Assembly: GCF_000612545.2 (NCBI RefSeq) | Contig: NZ_CP097800.1 | Coordinates: 3,759,001 to 3,823,000 of the forward strand | Source: Streptomyces sp. PCS3-D2 | Lineage (GTDB): Bacteria > Actinomycetota > Actinomycetes > Streptomycetales > Streptomycetaceae | Direction: 5' to 3' | Length of the DNA stretch: 64,000 nucleotides | Part shown: one piece after another, positions 1-7,811 of the stretch | Position numbering within the stretch: position 1 is the stretch's first letter | How the letters are laid out: the number at the start of each line of letters is the position of its first letter | Made by a program: the position numbers and the translations under genes | The notes under the pieces: generated by a model | What the model was told of the DNA's origin: nothing | The model's input: the letters and a program-made list of their open reading frames with translations, nothing else | Database searches by the model: none

Positions 1-1035
1 GACGCCCGCTCCGACCTGTACTCCGTGGGCATCATGCTGTTCCAGCTGCTGACGGGACGGCTGCCGTTCGACGCGGACTCGCCGCTCGCCATCGCGTACG
101 CCCACGTGCAGGAGGAGCCGGTCGCGCCGTCCTCCATCAACCGGTCGGTGACCCCGGCGATGGACGCGCTGGTGGCGCGGGCGCTGAAGAAGAACCCGAA
201 CGAGCGCTTCCCCACGGCAGCGGCCATGGGCGACGAGGTCGCGCGGGTGCTGGGCTCCGGGCAGACCGGGGCTCCGGTCATCGTGCCGGGCCAGGGGCCG
301 CTGAGCAGCGGCGCGGGGGTGTCCTCCGCCGTGTTCCCGCCGGTGGAGTCCGGTTTCCAGGCCCCGCCGCAGTCGGTGCAGCAGCCGTACCAGGCTCCGC
401 ACGCCCCGACGCCCGCCCCGCACGCCCCGACGCCCGCCCCGTACGCCCCGACGCCGGCCCCGCAGCCGCACGCGCAGGGCGGCTACGCCTACCCGCACGC
501 GGCCCCGCCGCAGCAGGGCTACGCGCCGCAGACGCCGCCCCCGTACACGATCTCCCCGGCGGGCGGGGCGGGCGCGTCCGGCTCCGGTGGCGGCGGCAAG
601 CGGAACACGCCCGTGGTCGTGGGGGCGATCGCGGTGGCGGTGCTGGCCGTCGGCGGCCTGATCGCGGCGATCTCGATGAACGGGGACGACAAGGGCGGCA
701 CCACCGCCGATCCGGGCAGCTCGGCGTCCGCGTCCGCGAAGGCCGGCTACAAGGGCCCCGACGTCACCCGCACGATCGACCCGAAGAAGTGCTCGGAGCC
801 CACGAAGCACTACAGCGAGGCAGGCAAGTACCAGGCGCCGGACCTCAAGTACAAGAACGTGTTGTCCGTGAAGGCCTGCATCCAGGCCTCGGGTGGCAAG
901 TACACGATCGTCGAGAAGGACGAGGCCGTGTACGGCAAGGACACGGTGCTCAGCCAGTCCCCGGCCGCCGGCGACAAGATCGACAAGGAGGGCACGGAGT
1001 ACACGCTCACCGTGTCCACCGGCAATCCGGAGTAG
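1..1035 (+). CDS. Ser/Thr protein kinase with PASTA domain, 5' truncated
   Basis: The reading frame is open from base 1, so the gene enters from the left edge and only 344 residues are seen. The first ~85 residues are the C-lobe of a Hanks-type kinase, beginning at the DARSDLYSVG helix (subdomain IX); the ATP site and catalytic loop lie outside. A Pro/Ala-rich linker follows, with three tandem HAPTPAP-like heptads, then one transmembrane segment (about residues 203-227) and an extracytoplasmic C-terminus with one PASTA-like domain (about 265-344). PASTA kinases sense muropeptides or cell-wall precursors and control division. An intrinsic terminator follows directly. It is a paralogue of the complete PASTA kinase at 39592. 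Confidence 0.93.
   Translation, partial: DARSDLYSVGIMLFQLLTGRLPFDADSPLAIAYAHVQEEPVAPSSINRSVTPAMDALVARALKKNPNERFPTAAAMGDEVARVLGSGQTGAPVIVPGQGPLSSGAGVSSAVFPPVESGFQAPPQSVQQPYQAPHAPTPAPHAPTPAPYAPTPAPQPHAQGGYAYPHAAPPQQGYAPQTPPPYTISPAGGAGASGSGGGGKRNTPVVVGAIAVAVLAVGGLIAAISMNGDDKGGTTADPGSSASASAKAGYKGPDVTRTIDPKKCSEPTKHYSEAGKYQAPDLKYKNVLSVKACIQASGGKYTIVEKDEAVYGKDTVLSQSPAAGDKIDKEGTEYTLTVSTGNPE
400..462 (+). repeat. Three tandem 21-bp repeats in kinase linker
   Basis: Three adjoining 21-bp units, CACGCCCCGACGCCCGCCCCG and two near copies, encode HAPTPAP, HAPTPAP and YAPTPAP. They lie in the cytoplasmic juxtamembrane linker of the kinase and are likely to vary in copy number between strains. Confidence 0.85.
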
Positions 1036-1090
1036 GCCCGCGGCAACCGCGGGACAACCGGCCCGCACGACGACCGCCCGCACGACACAC

Positions 1091-1133
1091 CGGCATCCCG
1101 AGCACCCACCAGGGCGCCCGGGATGCCGTTTTT
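1091..1133 (+). terminator. Intrinsic terminator after the PASTA kinase
   Basis: A perfect 10-bp stem (1091-1100 with 1119-1128, CGGCATCCCG) is followed by five T residues at 1129-1133. This is a classical rho-independent terminator for the kinase transcript. Confidence 0.9.
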
Positions 1134-1209
1134 GCCCCACTATGTAAATCTGAGCGCGTATCGCTGACCCCAGCGAGCACGCCGGCGCTCGGGACGGGAG
1201 GGGCTCCCC

Positions 1210-1770
1210 GTGATCCAAGGCTTCCGTCCTTCGCGCTGGCTGGCGTGCGCCGCGCTGGCCGCCGCCGCCCTCGCACCCGCCGCCTCCGCGTACGCAGGCC
1301 CGCCCGCCCCGGCCCACCCCGACCGCACCCCCGTCCACCGCACGCCCGTCCACCGTGTCGCACCGTCCACGGACCGGGCGGCGCACCTCGCGGCCGCCCG
1401 GACCGAGGAGGCCGACGGGGGCGACGACGCCCGCGAGGAGCTTGCGGGGAGCGCCGCCGGGGTCGGCCGCGAACGGCCCGGCCGGCCGGCCGGAGAGCCC
1501 GCCGACCCGGAGCTGCTGATCGCCTCCCGGCCGCTGCCGGTGCACCCCCGCACCGAGCCCACGCCGCCGGCGCCGCCCCCGCCCTCGCCGCCCGTGCCGC
1601 CACGCCCCACCGCCGCCCCGACAGCGCGTGACGCCGTCACCGCCCTCGGCACCGAACCCAATGACCGCGCCGCCGACCTGGCCGCGCACATACTGCCGCT
1701 GGGCACCGGATTCGCCCTGATGGGGCTGGGGCTGGGATATCTGGGCGTGCGGCTGCGGCGGGGAGCGTAG
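1210..1770 (+). CDS. Small secreted/membrane-anchored protein, function unknown
   Basis: 186 residues. I do not recognise the family. The N-terminus is a signal peptide (positively charged start, alanine-rich core to about residue 30, AYA-type cleavage site). The middle is low-complexity Pro/Ala/Glu. The C-terminus has the motif LPLGTG, a hydrophobic stretch and a short RLRRGA tail, which resembles a cell-wall sorting signal but is not a canonical LPxTG or LAxTG motif. GTG start with GGGAGGGG about six bases upstream. It stands alone between the kinase terminator and the PadR gene. A surface-exposed envelope protein is the most that can be inferred. Confidence 0.72.
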   Translation: MIQGFRPSRWLACAALAAAALAPAASAYAGPPAPAHPDRTPVHRTPVHRVAPSTDRAAHLAAARTEEADGGDDAREELAGSAAGVGRERPGRPAGEPADPELLIASRPLPVHPRTEPTPPAPPPPSPPVPPRPTAAPTARDAVTALGTEPNDRAADLAAHILPLGTGFALMGLGLGYLGVRLRRGA

Positions 1771-1818
1771 CGCCGTCCTCCTTCCGCCGTCCCCCTTCCG
1801 GCGTACGCCCCGGGATGG

Positions 1819-1847
1819 TTGCCCACCGTGAACATACTCGGTATATA
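1819..1847 (+). promoter_or_regulatory. Predicted promoter of the PadR-ABC operon
   Basis: TTGCCC (1819-1824) and TATATA (1842-1847) are separated by 17 bp, a good housekeeping-sigma arrangement. The expected transcription start falls on or within two bases of the A of the ATG at 1856, so the mRNA should be leaderless; indeed no ribosome-binding site precedes this ATG. Confidence 0.65.
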
Positions 1848-1859
1848 TACCGAGTATGT
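1832..1859. promoter_or_regulatory. 28-bp perfect palindrome, probable PadR operator
   Basis: Bases 1832-1859 read the same on both strands (half-site ACATACTCGGTATA). The palindrome covers the -10 element and extends over the ATG of the PadR gene. PadR proteins bind such inverted repeats as dimers, so negative autoregulation of this operon by promoter occlusion is likely. Confidence 0.85.
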
Positions 1860-2503
1860 CGATCCGTCACGGGCTGCTCGCCCTCCTGGAACGGGGCCCT
1901 CGGTACGGCTCCCAGCTGCGCACCGAGTTCGAATCCCGGACCGGCTCCACCTGGCCCCTCAACGTCGGGCAGGTCTACACGACCCTGGCCCGGCTCGAAC
2001 GCGACGGCCTCGTCGCACCCGACGGCGAGGACACCGCGGGGCACACGCTCTACGCCATCACCGACACCGGGCGCACCGAACTGCGCCAGTGGTACGAACG
2101 CCCCGTCGACCGCGCCAACCCGCCCCGGGACGAACTGTCCATCAAGCTCGCCATGGCCGTGGGCGCCCCGGGCGTGGACATCCGCGCCGTCATCCAGTCC
2201 CAGCGGCACGCCACCATCCGCGCGATGCAGGACTACACCCGGCTCAAGGCCACCGCCCTGGCGGCGGTCGAGAGCGGCCGGTCCGGCGAACGCGACGACG
2301 TCGCCTGGCTGCTCGTCCTGGAACAGCTCATCTTCCAGACCGAGGCCGAGGCGCGCTGGCTCGACCACTGCGAGGCCCGGCTCGTCCGGCTCTCCCTGCC
2401 GGCCGACCGGAGAGCCGCCGCGCCCGAACCGCCCCAGGCCGCCGCCGAGAACCCGGCCCCGACCACCGCCCGTTCCCGCACCGCCCGCACGCGGCGCGCC
2501 TGA
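1856..2503 (+). CDS. PadR family transcriptional regulator
   Basis: 215 residues. Residues 3-75 form the PadR winged helix (start SIRHGLLALLERGPRYGSQL, recognition region GQVYTTLARLERDGLV), followed by the C-terminal helical dimerisation domain. PadR repressors commonly control adjacent drug or lipid exporters and respond to the exported compound. The start codon lies inside the 28-bp palindrome, consistent with autorepression and a leaderless transcript. The ABC genes begin 24 bp downstream on the same strand and probably share its mRNA. The ligand is unknown. Confidence 0.93.
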   Translation: MSIRHGLLALLERGPRYGSQLRTEFESRTGSTWPLNVGQVYTTLARLERDGLVAPDGEDTAGHTLYAITDTGRTELRQWYERPVDRANPPRDELSIKLAMAVGAPGVDIRAVIQSQRHATIRAMQDYTRLKATALAAVESGRSGERDDVAWLLVLEQLIFQTEAEARWLDHCEARLVRLSLPADRRAAAPEPPQAAAENPAPTTARSRTARTRRA

Positions 2504-2527
2504 ACCGCCTTCCCAGGGGGATCCTCC

Positions 2528-3274
2528 ATGCCCGACCAGCGCCAACCCCGGCAACCCGTCCTGCAGTTGGAGCGGCTCGTCCGCACCCACGGCAGCGGCG
2601 CCACCGAAGTGCACGCCCTGCGCGGCATCGACCTCGCCGTCCACCCCGGCGAACTCGTCGCCGTCATGGGCCCCTCCGGCTCCGGCAAGTCCACGCTGCT
2701 CACCCTCGCCGGCGGCCTCGACGTCCCCACCAGCGGCCGAGTACTGGTCGAGGGCACCGACATCACCACGGCGAGCCGCACCCAGCTCGCCGCGCTGCGC
2801 CGCCGCAGCATCGGCTACGTCTTCCAGGACTACAACCTGATCCCGGCCCTCACCGCCGCGGAGAACGTCGCCCTGCCGCTCGAACTCGACGGGACCTCCG
2901 CCCGCAAGGCCCGCGGGGCGGCCCTCGCGGCGCTCACGGAGATGAACCTGGGCGTCCTCGCCGACCGCTTCCCCGACGAGATGTCCGGCGGCCAGCAGCA
3001 ACGCGTGGCCATCGCCCGCGCCCTCGTGGGCGACCGCCGCCTCGTCCTGGCCGACGAGCCCACCGGCGCCCTCGACTCCGAGACCGGCGAGTCCGTCCTC
3101 GGCCTGCTGCGCTCCCGCTGCGACGCGGGCGCGGCCGGGGTCCTCGTCACCCACGAGCCGCGCTTCGCCGCGTGGGCCGACCGCGTGGTCTTCCTCCGCG
3201 ACGGCACCGTGGTCGACGAGACCACGCGCAGCCACGCCGACTCCCTCCTGTCCGGGCAGGCGGGCGGCCAGTGA
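2528..3274 (+). CDS. ABC transporter ATP-binding protein (MacB/LolD type)
   Basis: 248 residues, normal for the family. Walker A is GPSGSGKST at about residue 48, the Q-loop lies in YVFQDYNLIPALTAAENVALP, the signature is MSGGQQQRVAIARAL and Walker B is LVLADEPTGALDSETG. This combination is typical of ATPases that power FtsX-type permeases. These extract lipids, antibiotics or peptides from the membrane and do not import solutes. Its stop codon overlaps the GTG start of the permease (GTGA), so the two are translationally coupled. Under control of the upstream PadR gene. Confidence 0.95.
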   Translation: MPDQRQPRQPVLQLERLVRTHGSGATEVHALRGIDLAVHPGELVAVMGPSGSGKSTLLTLAGGLDVPTSGRVLVEGTDITTASRTQLAALRRRSIGYVFQDYNLIPALTAAENVALPLELDGTSARKARGAALAALTEMNLGVLADRFPDEMSGGQQQRVAIARALVGDRRLVLADEPTGALDSETGESVLGLLRSRCDAGAAGVLVTHEPRFAAWADRVVFLRDGTVVDETTRSHADSLLSGQAGGQ

Positions 3275-6132
3275 TCTCCTCGCTCCAAGGCTGGTACCAC
3301 TCCTGGGTCGCCGCCGTGCGCATCGCGCGCCGTGACGCCTGGCGCGCCAAGGGCCGCAGTTCCCTGGTCCTCGCGATGATCGCCCTGCCGATCGTCGGCG
3401 TCAGCGCCGCCGACCTCACCCTGCGCAGCGCCGAGCTCTCCCCCGACCAGGCCGTCAGCCGCGTGGTCGGAGCCTCCGACGCCCGGGTCAGCACCTCGTA
3501 CGCGGGCAAGGCCATCTACCAACTGCCCGACGGGTCGCGCTACGTACCCGTCGGCGGCTACGACAGCGCCGACGTTCCGACGGAACCCGAGAAGAAGTCC
3601 CCGGAGCAGGTGGCCGCCGGGTTCCCGCCCGGAAGCAGGATCCTGAAGGACTCGGCCGGCTACGGCAAGGTCCGCACCCGGCACGGGCTGCTCGACACCG
3701 ACCTGCGCGAGATCGACCTGCACGACCCGCTGGCGAAGGGCCTGGTCACGCTCGACCGCGGCCGGCTGCCCGAGCAGGCGGGCGAGGTCGTCGCGACGAA
3801 CGCCTTCCTGGACAACTCCGGCCTGTTCGTCGGCTCCTCGGTCACCCCGCGCGGCGCCACCTCCGCCTACAAGATCGTCGGTGCGTACGAGTTGCCGAGC
3901 GAACTCGGCAAGGTGCAGGTCATCGGCCCGCCCGGGAGCCTGATCGGCCCCCTCGACCAGGCACTCCAGGCCTCCGGGGGCACCGGGTTGCACCCGGATG
4001 ATTCCTATCTGGTCACCGTGGGCGGTGAAGGTTTCACGTGGAACATGGTCCAGGCGGCCAACGCCAGGTCCCTGGTCGTCGTCTCCCGTGCCGTCGCCAA
4101 CCACCCGCCCGCCGACGCCGACGTACCCCTCTACCGCCAGGAACCCAAGGAGCAGTTCGAGCGGGGCTCCGGCAGCGCCACCGAAATGGCCATCCTGGCC
4201 ACGGTCGTGGGCCTCGCCATGCTGGAGATCTGCCTGCTCGCCGGACCGGCCTTCGCCGTCGGTGCCCGCCGCTCGCGCCGCCAGCTCGGCCTGGTGGGGG
4301 CCAATGGCGGGGACCGCCGTCACGTCCGTTCCATCGTGCTCTCCGGCGGTCTGGTCATCGGCGCCGCGGCCGCCGTCTCCGGTACCGCGATCGGCATCGC
4401 CCTGACCGTCGCCCTCCAGCCGGTGCTGGAGGAGCAGCTCGGCAACCGCTTCGGCGACCTGGACTTCCGCCCGCTCGAACTGGCCGGCATCGCCCTGCTC
4501 GCGGTGGTGACCGGACTGCTGTCCGCGATCGTCCCCGCGGTCACCGCCTCCCGGCAGACGGTGTTGGCCTCACTGACCGGCCGCCGCGGTGTGCGCAGGT
4601 CCAACCGGGTGCTGCCGGTGGTCGGCCTGGTCGCCGTCGCCGCCGGTGCCGGGATCGCCCTCTACGGCAGCGTGTCGGACCTGGGCTCCACCGTCGTGGC
4701 GGGCGGCAGCGCGCTCGCCGAGCTCGGCATCGTCGCCCTCACCCCGGTCCTGGTCGGCGTCTTCGGACGGCTCGGCCGCCGGCTGCCGCTCTCCCCGCGG
4801 CTCGCGCTGCGCGACGCCGTGCGCAACCGGGGCCGTACGGCGCCCGCCGTGGCAGCGGTGCTGGCCGCCGTCGCCGGCACCGTGGCGGTGGCCACGTACC
4901 AGCACAGCAGCGACATCCAGAGCCGGCACGAGTACGTCGCCGACCTCCCGCACGGCACCGGCTCGCTGCTGACCTCCGAGAACGGCGCCTACCGGGACGT
5001 GCCCGCCCTGCGCGAGTCCCTCACCAAGCAGCTCCCGGTCGCCCGCCGGGCGGACGTCGACCGGCTGGTCGTCGGCAAGCCGGGCTGCGAGCCGTTCTCC
5101 CGGGACCCGGCCTGCGGCCGCGCCGAGATCATCACCCCCAAGGACCAGCGGTGCCCGCTCTACGAAAGCCCCGACCCCGAGGCCTTCAGCGCGGAGGAGG
5201 CCCGCCGACTGCGCCAGGACTGGCGCTGCCAGGGCGCCACGCGGGGCACCCAGTACTCCACGGTCGTCGCTGACGAGAAGCTGCTGAGCGTGCTCGCGGT
5301 CACCGACCCGGGCTCCGTGTCCGCTCTCCGGCAGGGCCGGGCGGTCGCCTTCGACAAGAGGCAGGTCAAGGACGGCACACTCACCCTGCGGATCATCACC
5401 GGGCCGGACGAGGCCGAGGGCATCGCCGGTCCGGCGAGGGAACCGGTCGGCGTGGACAAGCTCATCCCCGTCCACCTGGTCCCGGAGGGCACCGAGGGAT
5501 GGGGCATCGAACTGGTCCTGCCCCCGGCTGCGGTGCAGGCCACGGGGCTGACCACGGCCCCGGTCGGCTCGTACTTCGCCCTCGACGGGACGCCGGCCTC
5601 CGAGCAGCTGCAGAGGATCGCCGCGGACATCGACCGGATGGGTGTGGACGCCTCTCTGCGGATCGAAGCGGGCTACCAGGGCAACGACAGCCTGGCCCTG
5701 CTCGCCCTGTCCGTGTTCGCCGGCCTGGTCACCATCGGCGCGGCCGGCATCGCCACCGGACTGTCCCAGGCCGACGCCGAAGCCGACCTGAAGACGCTGG
5801 CAGCGGTGGGCGCCCCGCCGCGGGTGCGCCGGACGCTGAGCGGCTTCCAGTGCGGGGTGGTGGCCCTGATGGGCGTCGTCCTGGGCTCGGCCGCCGGGAT
5901 CCTGCCCGCGATCGGCCTGCGTCTGACGCAGCGACGGGAACTGGAGGCGCTCGCCCAGCGCGCCGTCGAGGAGGGCTACTCCGCGGCGGGCGAGTCCGTG
6001 CCGTTCGTGCCGATCGCCGTGCCGTGGGAGACCCTCGCCGGACTGCTCGTCATCGTCCCGCTGGGCGCGGCCCTCCTGGCGGCGCTGGTCACCCGCTCCA
6101 GCGGCGCGCTGGCCCGCCGGGCCGCGGGCTGA
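3271..6132 (+). CDS. FtsX-like ABC transporter permease, two FtsX modules
   Basis: 953 residues from the GTG that overlaps the ATPase stop. One membrane segment near residue 30 is followed by a large extracytoplasmic domain. A first FtsX module of three to four helices follows (TVVGLAMLEICLLAGPAF onward), then a second extracytoplasmic domain, and a second helix set near the C-terminus (LLALSVFAGLVTIGAAG, LLVIVPLGAALLAALV). This is the duplicated architecture of Gram-positive exporter permeases. With the ATPase it should form a mechanotransmission exporter. Substrate unknown; PadR control suggests a toxic or membrane-active compound. Confidence 0.92.
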   Translation: MISSLQGWYHSWVAAVRIARRDAWRAKGRSSLVLAMIALPIVGVSAADLTLRSAELSPDQAVSRVVGASDARVSTSYAGKAIYQLPDGSRYVPVGGYDSADVPTEPEKKSPEQVAAGFPPGSRILKDSAGYGKVRTRHGLLDTDLREIDLHDPLAKGLVTLDRGRLPEQAGEVVATNAFLDNSGLFVGSSVTPRGATSAYKIVGAYELPSELGKVQVIGPPGSLIGPLDQALQASGGTGLHPDDSYLVTVGGEGFTWNMVQAANARSLVVVSRAVANHPPADADVPLYRQEPKEQFERGSGSATEMAILATVVGLAMLEICLLAGPAFAVGARRSRRQLGLVGANGGDRRHVRSIVLSGGLVIGAAAAVSGTAIGIALTVALQPVLEEQLGNRFGDLDFRPLELAGIALLAVVTGLLSAIVPAVTASRQTVLASLTGRRGVRRSNRVLPVVGLVAVAAGAGIALYGSVSDLGSTVVAGGSALAELGIVALTPVLVGVFGRLGRRLPLSPRLALRDAVRNRGRTAPAVAAVLAAVAGTVAVATYQHSSDIQSRHEYVADLPHGTGSLLTSENGAYRDVPALRESLTKQLPVARRADVDRLVVGKPGCEPFSRDPACGRAEIITPKDQRCPLYESPDPEAFSAEEARRLRQDWRCQGATRGTQYSTVVADEKLLSVLAVTDPGSVSALRQGRAVAFDKRQVKDGTLTLRIITGPDEAEGIAGPAREPVGVDKLIPVHLVPEGTEGWGIELVLPPAAVQATGLTTAPVGSYFALDGTPASEQLQRIAADIDRMGVDASLRIEAGYQGNDSLALLALSVFAGLVTIGAAGIATGLSQADAEADLKTLAAVGAPPRVRRTLSGFQCGVVALMGVVLGSAAGILPAIGLRLTQRRELEALAQRAVEEGYSAAGESVPFVPIAVPWETLAGLLVIVPLGAALLAALVTRSSGALARRAAG
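4031..4044. promoter_or_regulatory. Degenerate parS-like site (one mismatch)
   Basis: GTTTCACGTGGAAC differs at one position from the Streptomyces parS 14-mer GTTTCACGTGAAAC. It lies inside the permease gene. Streptomyces chromosomes carry many parS sites close to oriC, some imperfect, so this may be a weak ParB site. Confidence 0.5.
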
Positions 6133-6234
6133 GCAGGGGGGGGATTTCCCCGGTCCGGTGCCCCCGTACAGGGTGGATCACGACGGTACGGGGGCACACC
6201 GTGTGAGAACGAAGGTGTGCGAGAGAATGACGGC

Positions 6235-6774
6235 ATGGAGATGCCGAGGAGTGAACGGTCGCAGGACAGTCCCCCGCACGTCCTGATCGTGGGACAGGAC
6301 GGGTCGGCGGTCGGCGACGCCGATGACGAGTCGCGCGAGGTCCCGGTGACGGAAATGGTCGAACAGCCCGCCAAGGTCATGCGGATCGGCAGCATGATCA
6401 AGCAACTCCTTGAAGAGGTACGCGCCGCGCCCCTCGACGAGGCGAGCCGGGTCCGGCTCAAGGACATCCACGCAGCCTCCGTGAAGGAGCTGGAGGACGG
6501 CCTGGCCCCGGAGCTCGTGGAGGAACTGGAGCGCCTGTCCCTGCCGTTCACCGAGGAGACCATCCCCTCCGAGGCGGAACTGCGGATCGCACAAGCCCAG
6601 TTGGTGGGCTGGCTGGAGGGCCTCTTCCACGGCATCCAGACCGCACTGTTCGCGCAGCAGATGGCAGCGCGGGCCCAGTTGGAGCAGATGCGCCGCGCCC
6701 TCCCGGCGGGGGGTCCGCACGACGACGACGATGACGGCGGCCACGGCGCGATCCGTTCGGGCCCCTACCTCTAG
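6235..6774 (+). CDS. bpa: Bacterial proteasome activator Bpa/PafE
   Basis: 179 residues from the ATG at 6235 (a GTG at 6217 would add six residues but has poor ribosome-site spacing). The central region (VMRIGSMIKQLLEEVRAAPLDE to LEQMRRALP) is the four-helix core of the Bpa/PafE family. The extreme C-terminus is SGPYL, equivalent to the GQYL tail with which mycobacterial PafE docks in the alpha-ring pockets of the 20S proteasome. Bpa forms a dodecameric ring that opens the proteasome gate without ATP and delivers unfolded substrates. An Asp-rich flexible linker (HDDDDDGG) precedes the tail. Monocistronic, with a strong terminator after it. Confidence 0.93.
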   Translation: MEMPRSERSQDSPPHVLIVGQDGSAVGDADDESREVPVTEMVEQPAKVMRIGSMIKQLLEEVRAAPLDEASRVRLKDIHAASVKELEDGLAPELVEELERLSLPFTEETIPSEAELRIAQAQLVGWLEGLFHGIQTALFAQQMAARAQLEQMRRALPAGGPHDDDDDGGHGAIRSGPYL

Positions 6775-6803
6775 CCTCCGACCGTCCGCACGAAGCACGG
6801 GTC

Positions 6804-6833
6804 CGGGCCCGCGCCCCCAGGGGCGCGGGCCCG
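6804..6833 (+). terminator. GC-rich hairpin terminator after bpa
   Basis: A 14-bp perfect stem (6804-6817 with 6820-6833) with a minimal loop, followed shortly by CCGTTT. Positioned 30 bp after the bpa stop codon. Confidence 0.75.
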
Positions 6834-6926
6834 CCCGTTTCCCCGGCGCCGCCAGGACGAAGCACCGGCGGAAACAAGCACCGGGCAAGGGCGGCTCCTC
6901 GCCGGAAACACCGTCCGCGCATACTC

Positions 6927-7811
6927 ATGGGCATGAGCTACGACGCGATCGTGCTGGCCGGCGGCGCCGCGCGGCGACTCGGCGGGGCGGACAAGCCCGC
7001 GCTGAGCGTCGGCGGGCGAGCGCTCCTCGACCGCGTCCTCGACGCCTGCCCGGATGCCCTGCGCACCGTCGTGGTCGGCGGCAGGAGGCCCACCGCGCGC
7101 CCCGTGCAGTGGGCCCGCGAGGACCCGCCCGGGAGCGGCCCGGTGGCCGCGCTGGACGCCGGCCTGCGCGGGACCACCGCGGGGCTGGTCCTCGTACTCT
7201 CCGCGGACCTGCCGTTCCTGGACCGGGAGACCGTGGCGGCCCTGCTGGCCGCGCCCGACGAACACGGCACGGACGGGGCGATGCTGCGGGACCCCGGTGG
7301 GCGCGACCAGCCACTGGTCGCCGCCTACCGGGCCGAACCCCTGCGCCGCGAGGTCGCGCTGCTCGCCGCCGAACACGGCGGCCTCGCCGGGCTCCCGCTG
7401 CGCGCGCTCACTGCGGAACTGCGGCTGGCTCCCGTCGCGGCCCAGCCACTCGCCGCGTTCGACTGCGACACCTGGGAGGATCTCGCCGCCGCCCGCGCCC
7501 GGATCAGGGAGCATGGAACCGTGCTGGACCAATGGATCACCGCAGTCAAGAACGAGCTGGGCATCGACCTCGCCGTCGACACCACGACCCTGCTCGACCT
7601 CGCCCGGGACGCGGCCCACGGCGTCGCCCGGCCCGCCGCGCCCCTGACCACCTTCCTGGTGGGGTACGCCGCCGCCCACGCGGCCGCCACCGGCGCCGAC
7701 CCCGCGCAGGCCGTGGCCGAGGCCTCCCGCAGGGCCGCGGACCTGGCGCTGCGCTGGGCAGCCGAGGCGGAGGCCGATGGCGCCGCCCCCCGAGAGAACG
7801 GCTCGGCATGA
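6927..7811 (+). CDS. mobA: Molybdenum cofactor guanylyltransferase (MobA) fused to DUF6457
   Basis: 294 residues. Residues 4-190 are a nucleotidyltransferase with the MobA signature LAGGAARRLGGADKP (GTP/metal binding) and LVLVLSADLPFL. This enzyme transfers GMP to Mo-molybdopterin to give the guanine dinucleotide cofactor. Residues from about 195 to the end are a second domain of the actinobacterial DUF6457 type (VLDQWITAVKNELGIDL onward), an alanine-rich helical domain of unknown role. Start ATG chosen at 6927 (MGMSYDAIV). The stop overlaps the moeA start (ATGA), so they are coupled in one Moco operon. Confidence 0.9.
   Translation: MGMSYDAIVLAGGAARRLGGADKPALSVGGRALLDRVLDACPDALRTVVVGGRRPTARPVQWAREDPPGSGPVAALDAGLRGTTAGLVLVLSADLPFLDRETVAALLAAPDEHGTDGAMLRDPGGRDQPLVAAYRAEPLRREVALLAAEHGGLAGLPLRALTAELRLAPVAAQPLAAFDCDTWEDLAAARARIREHGTVLDQWITAVKNELGIDLAVDTTTLLDLARDAAHGVARPAAPLTTFLVGYAAAHAAATGADPAQAVAEASRRAADLALRWAAEAEADGAAPRENGSA

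Noticed and set aside
1210-1770. Canonical sortase substrate
   Set aside because: The LPLGTG motif differs from LPxTG and LAxTG, so only a weak resemblance can be claimed.
1819-6132. A 1437-codon open frame that runs through PadR and the ABC ATPase into the permease
   Set aside because: The upstream part is a shadow of real genes in other frames; the permease starts at the GTG overlapping the ATPase stop (3271).
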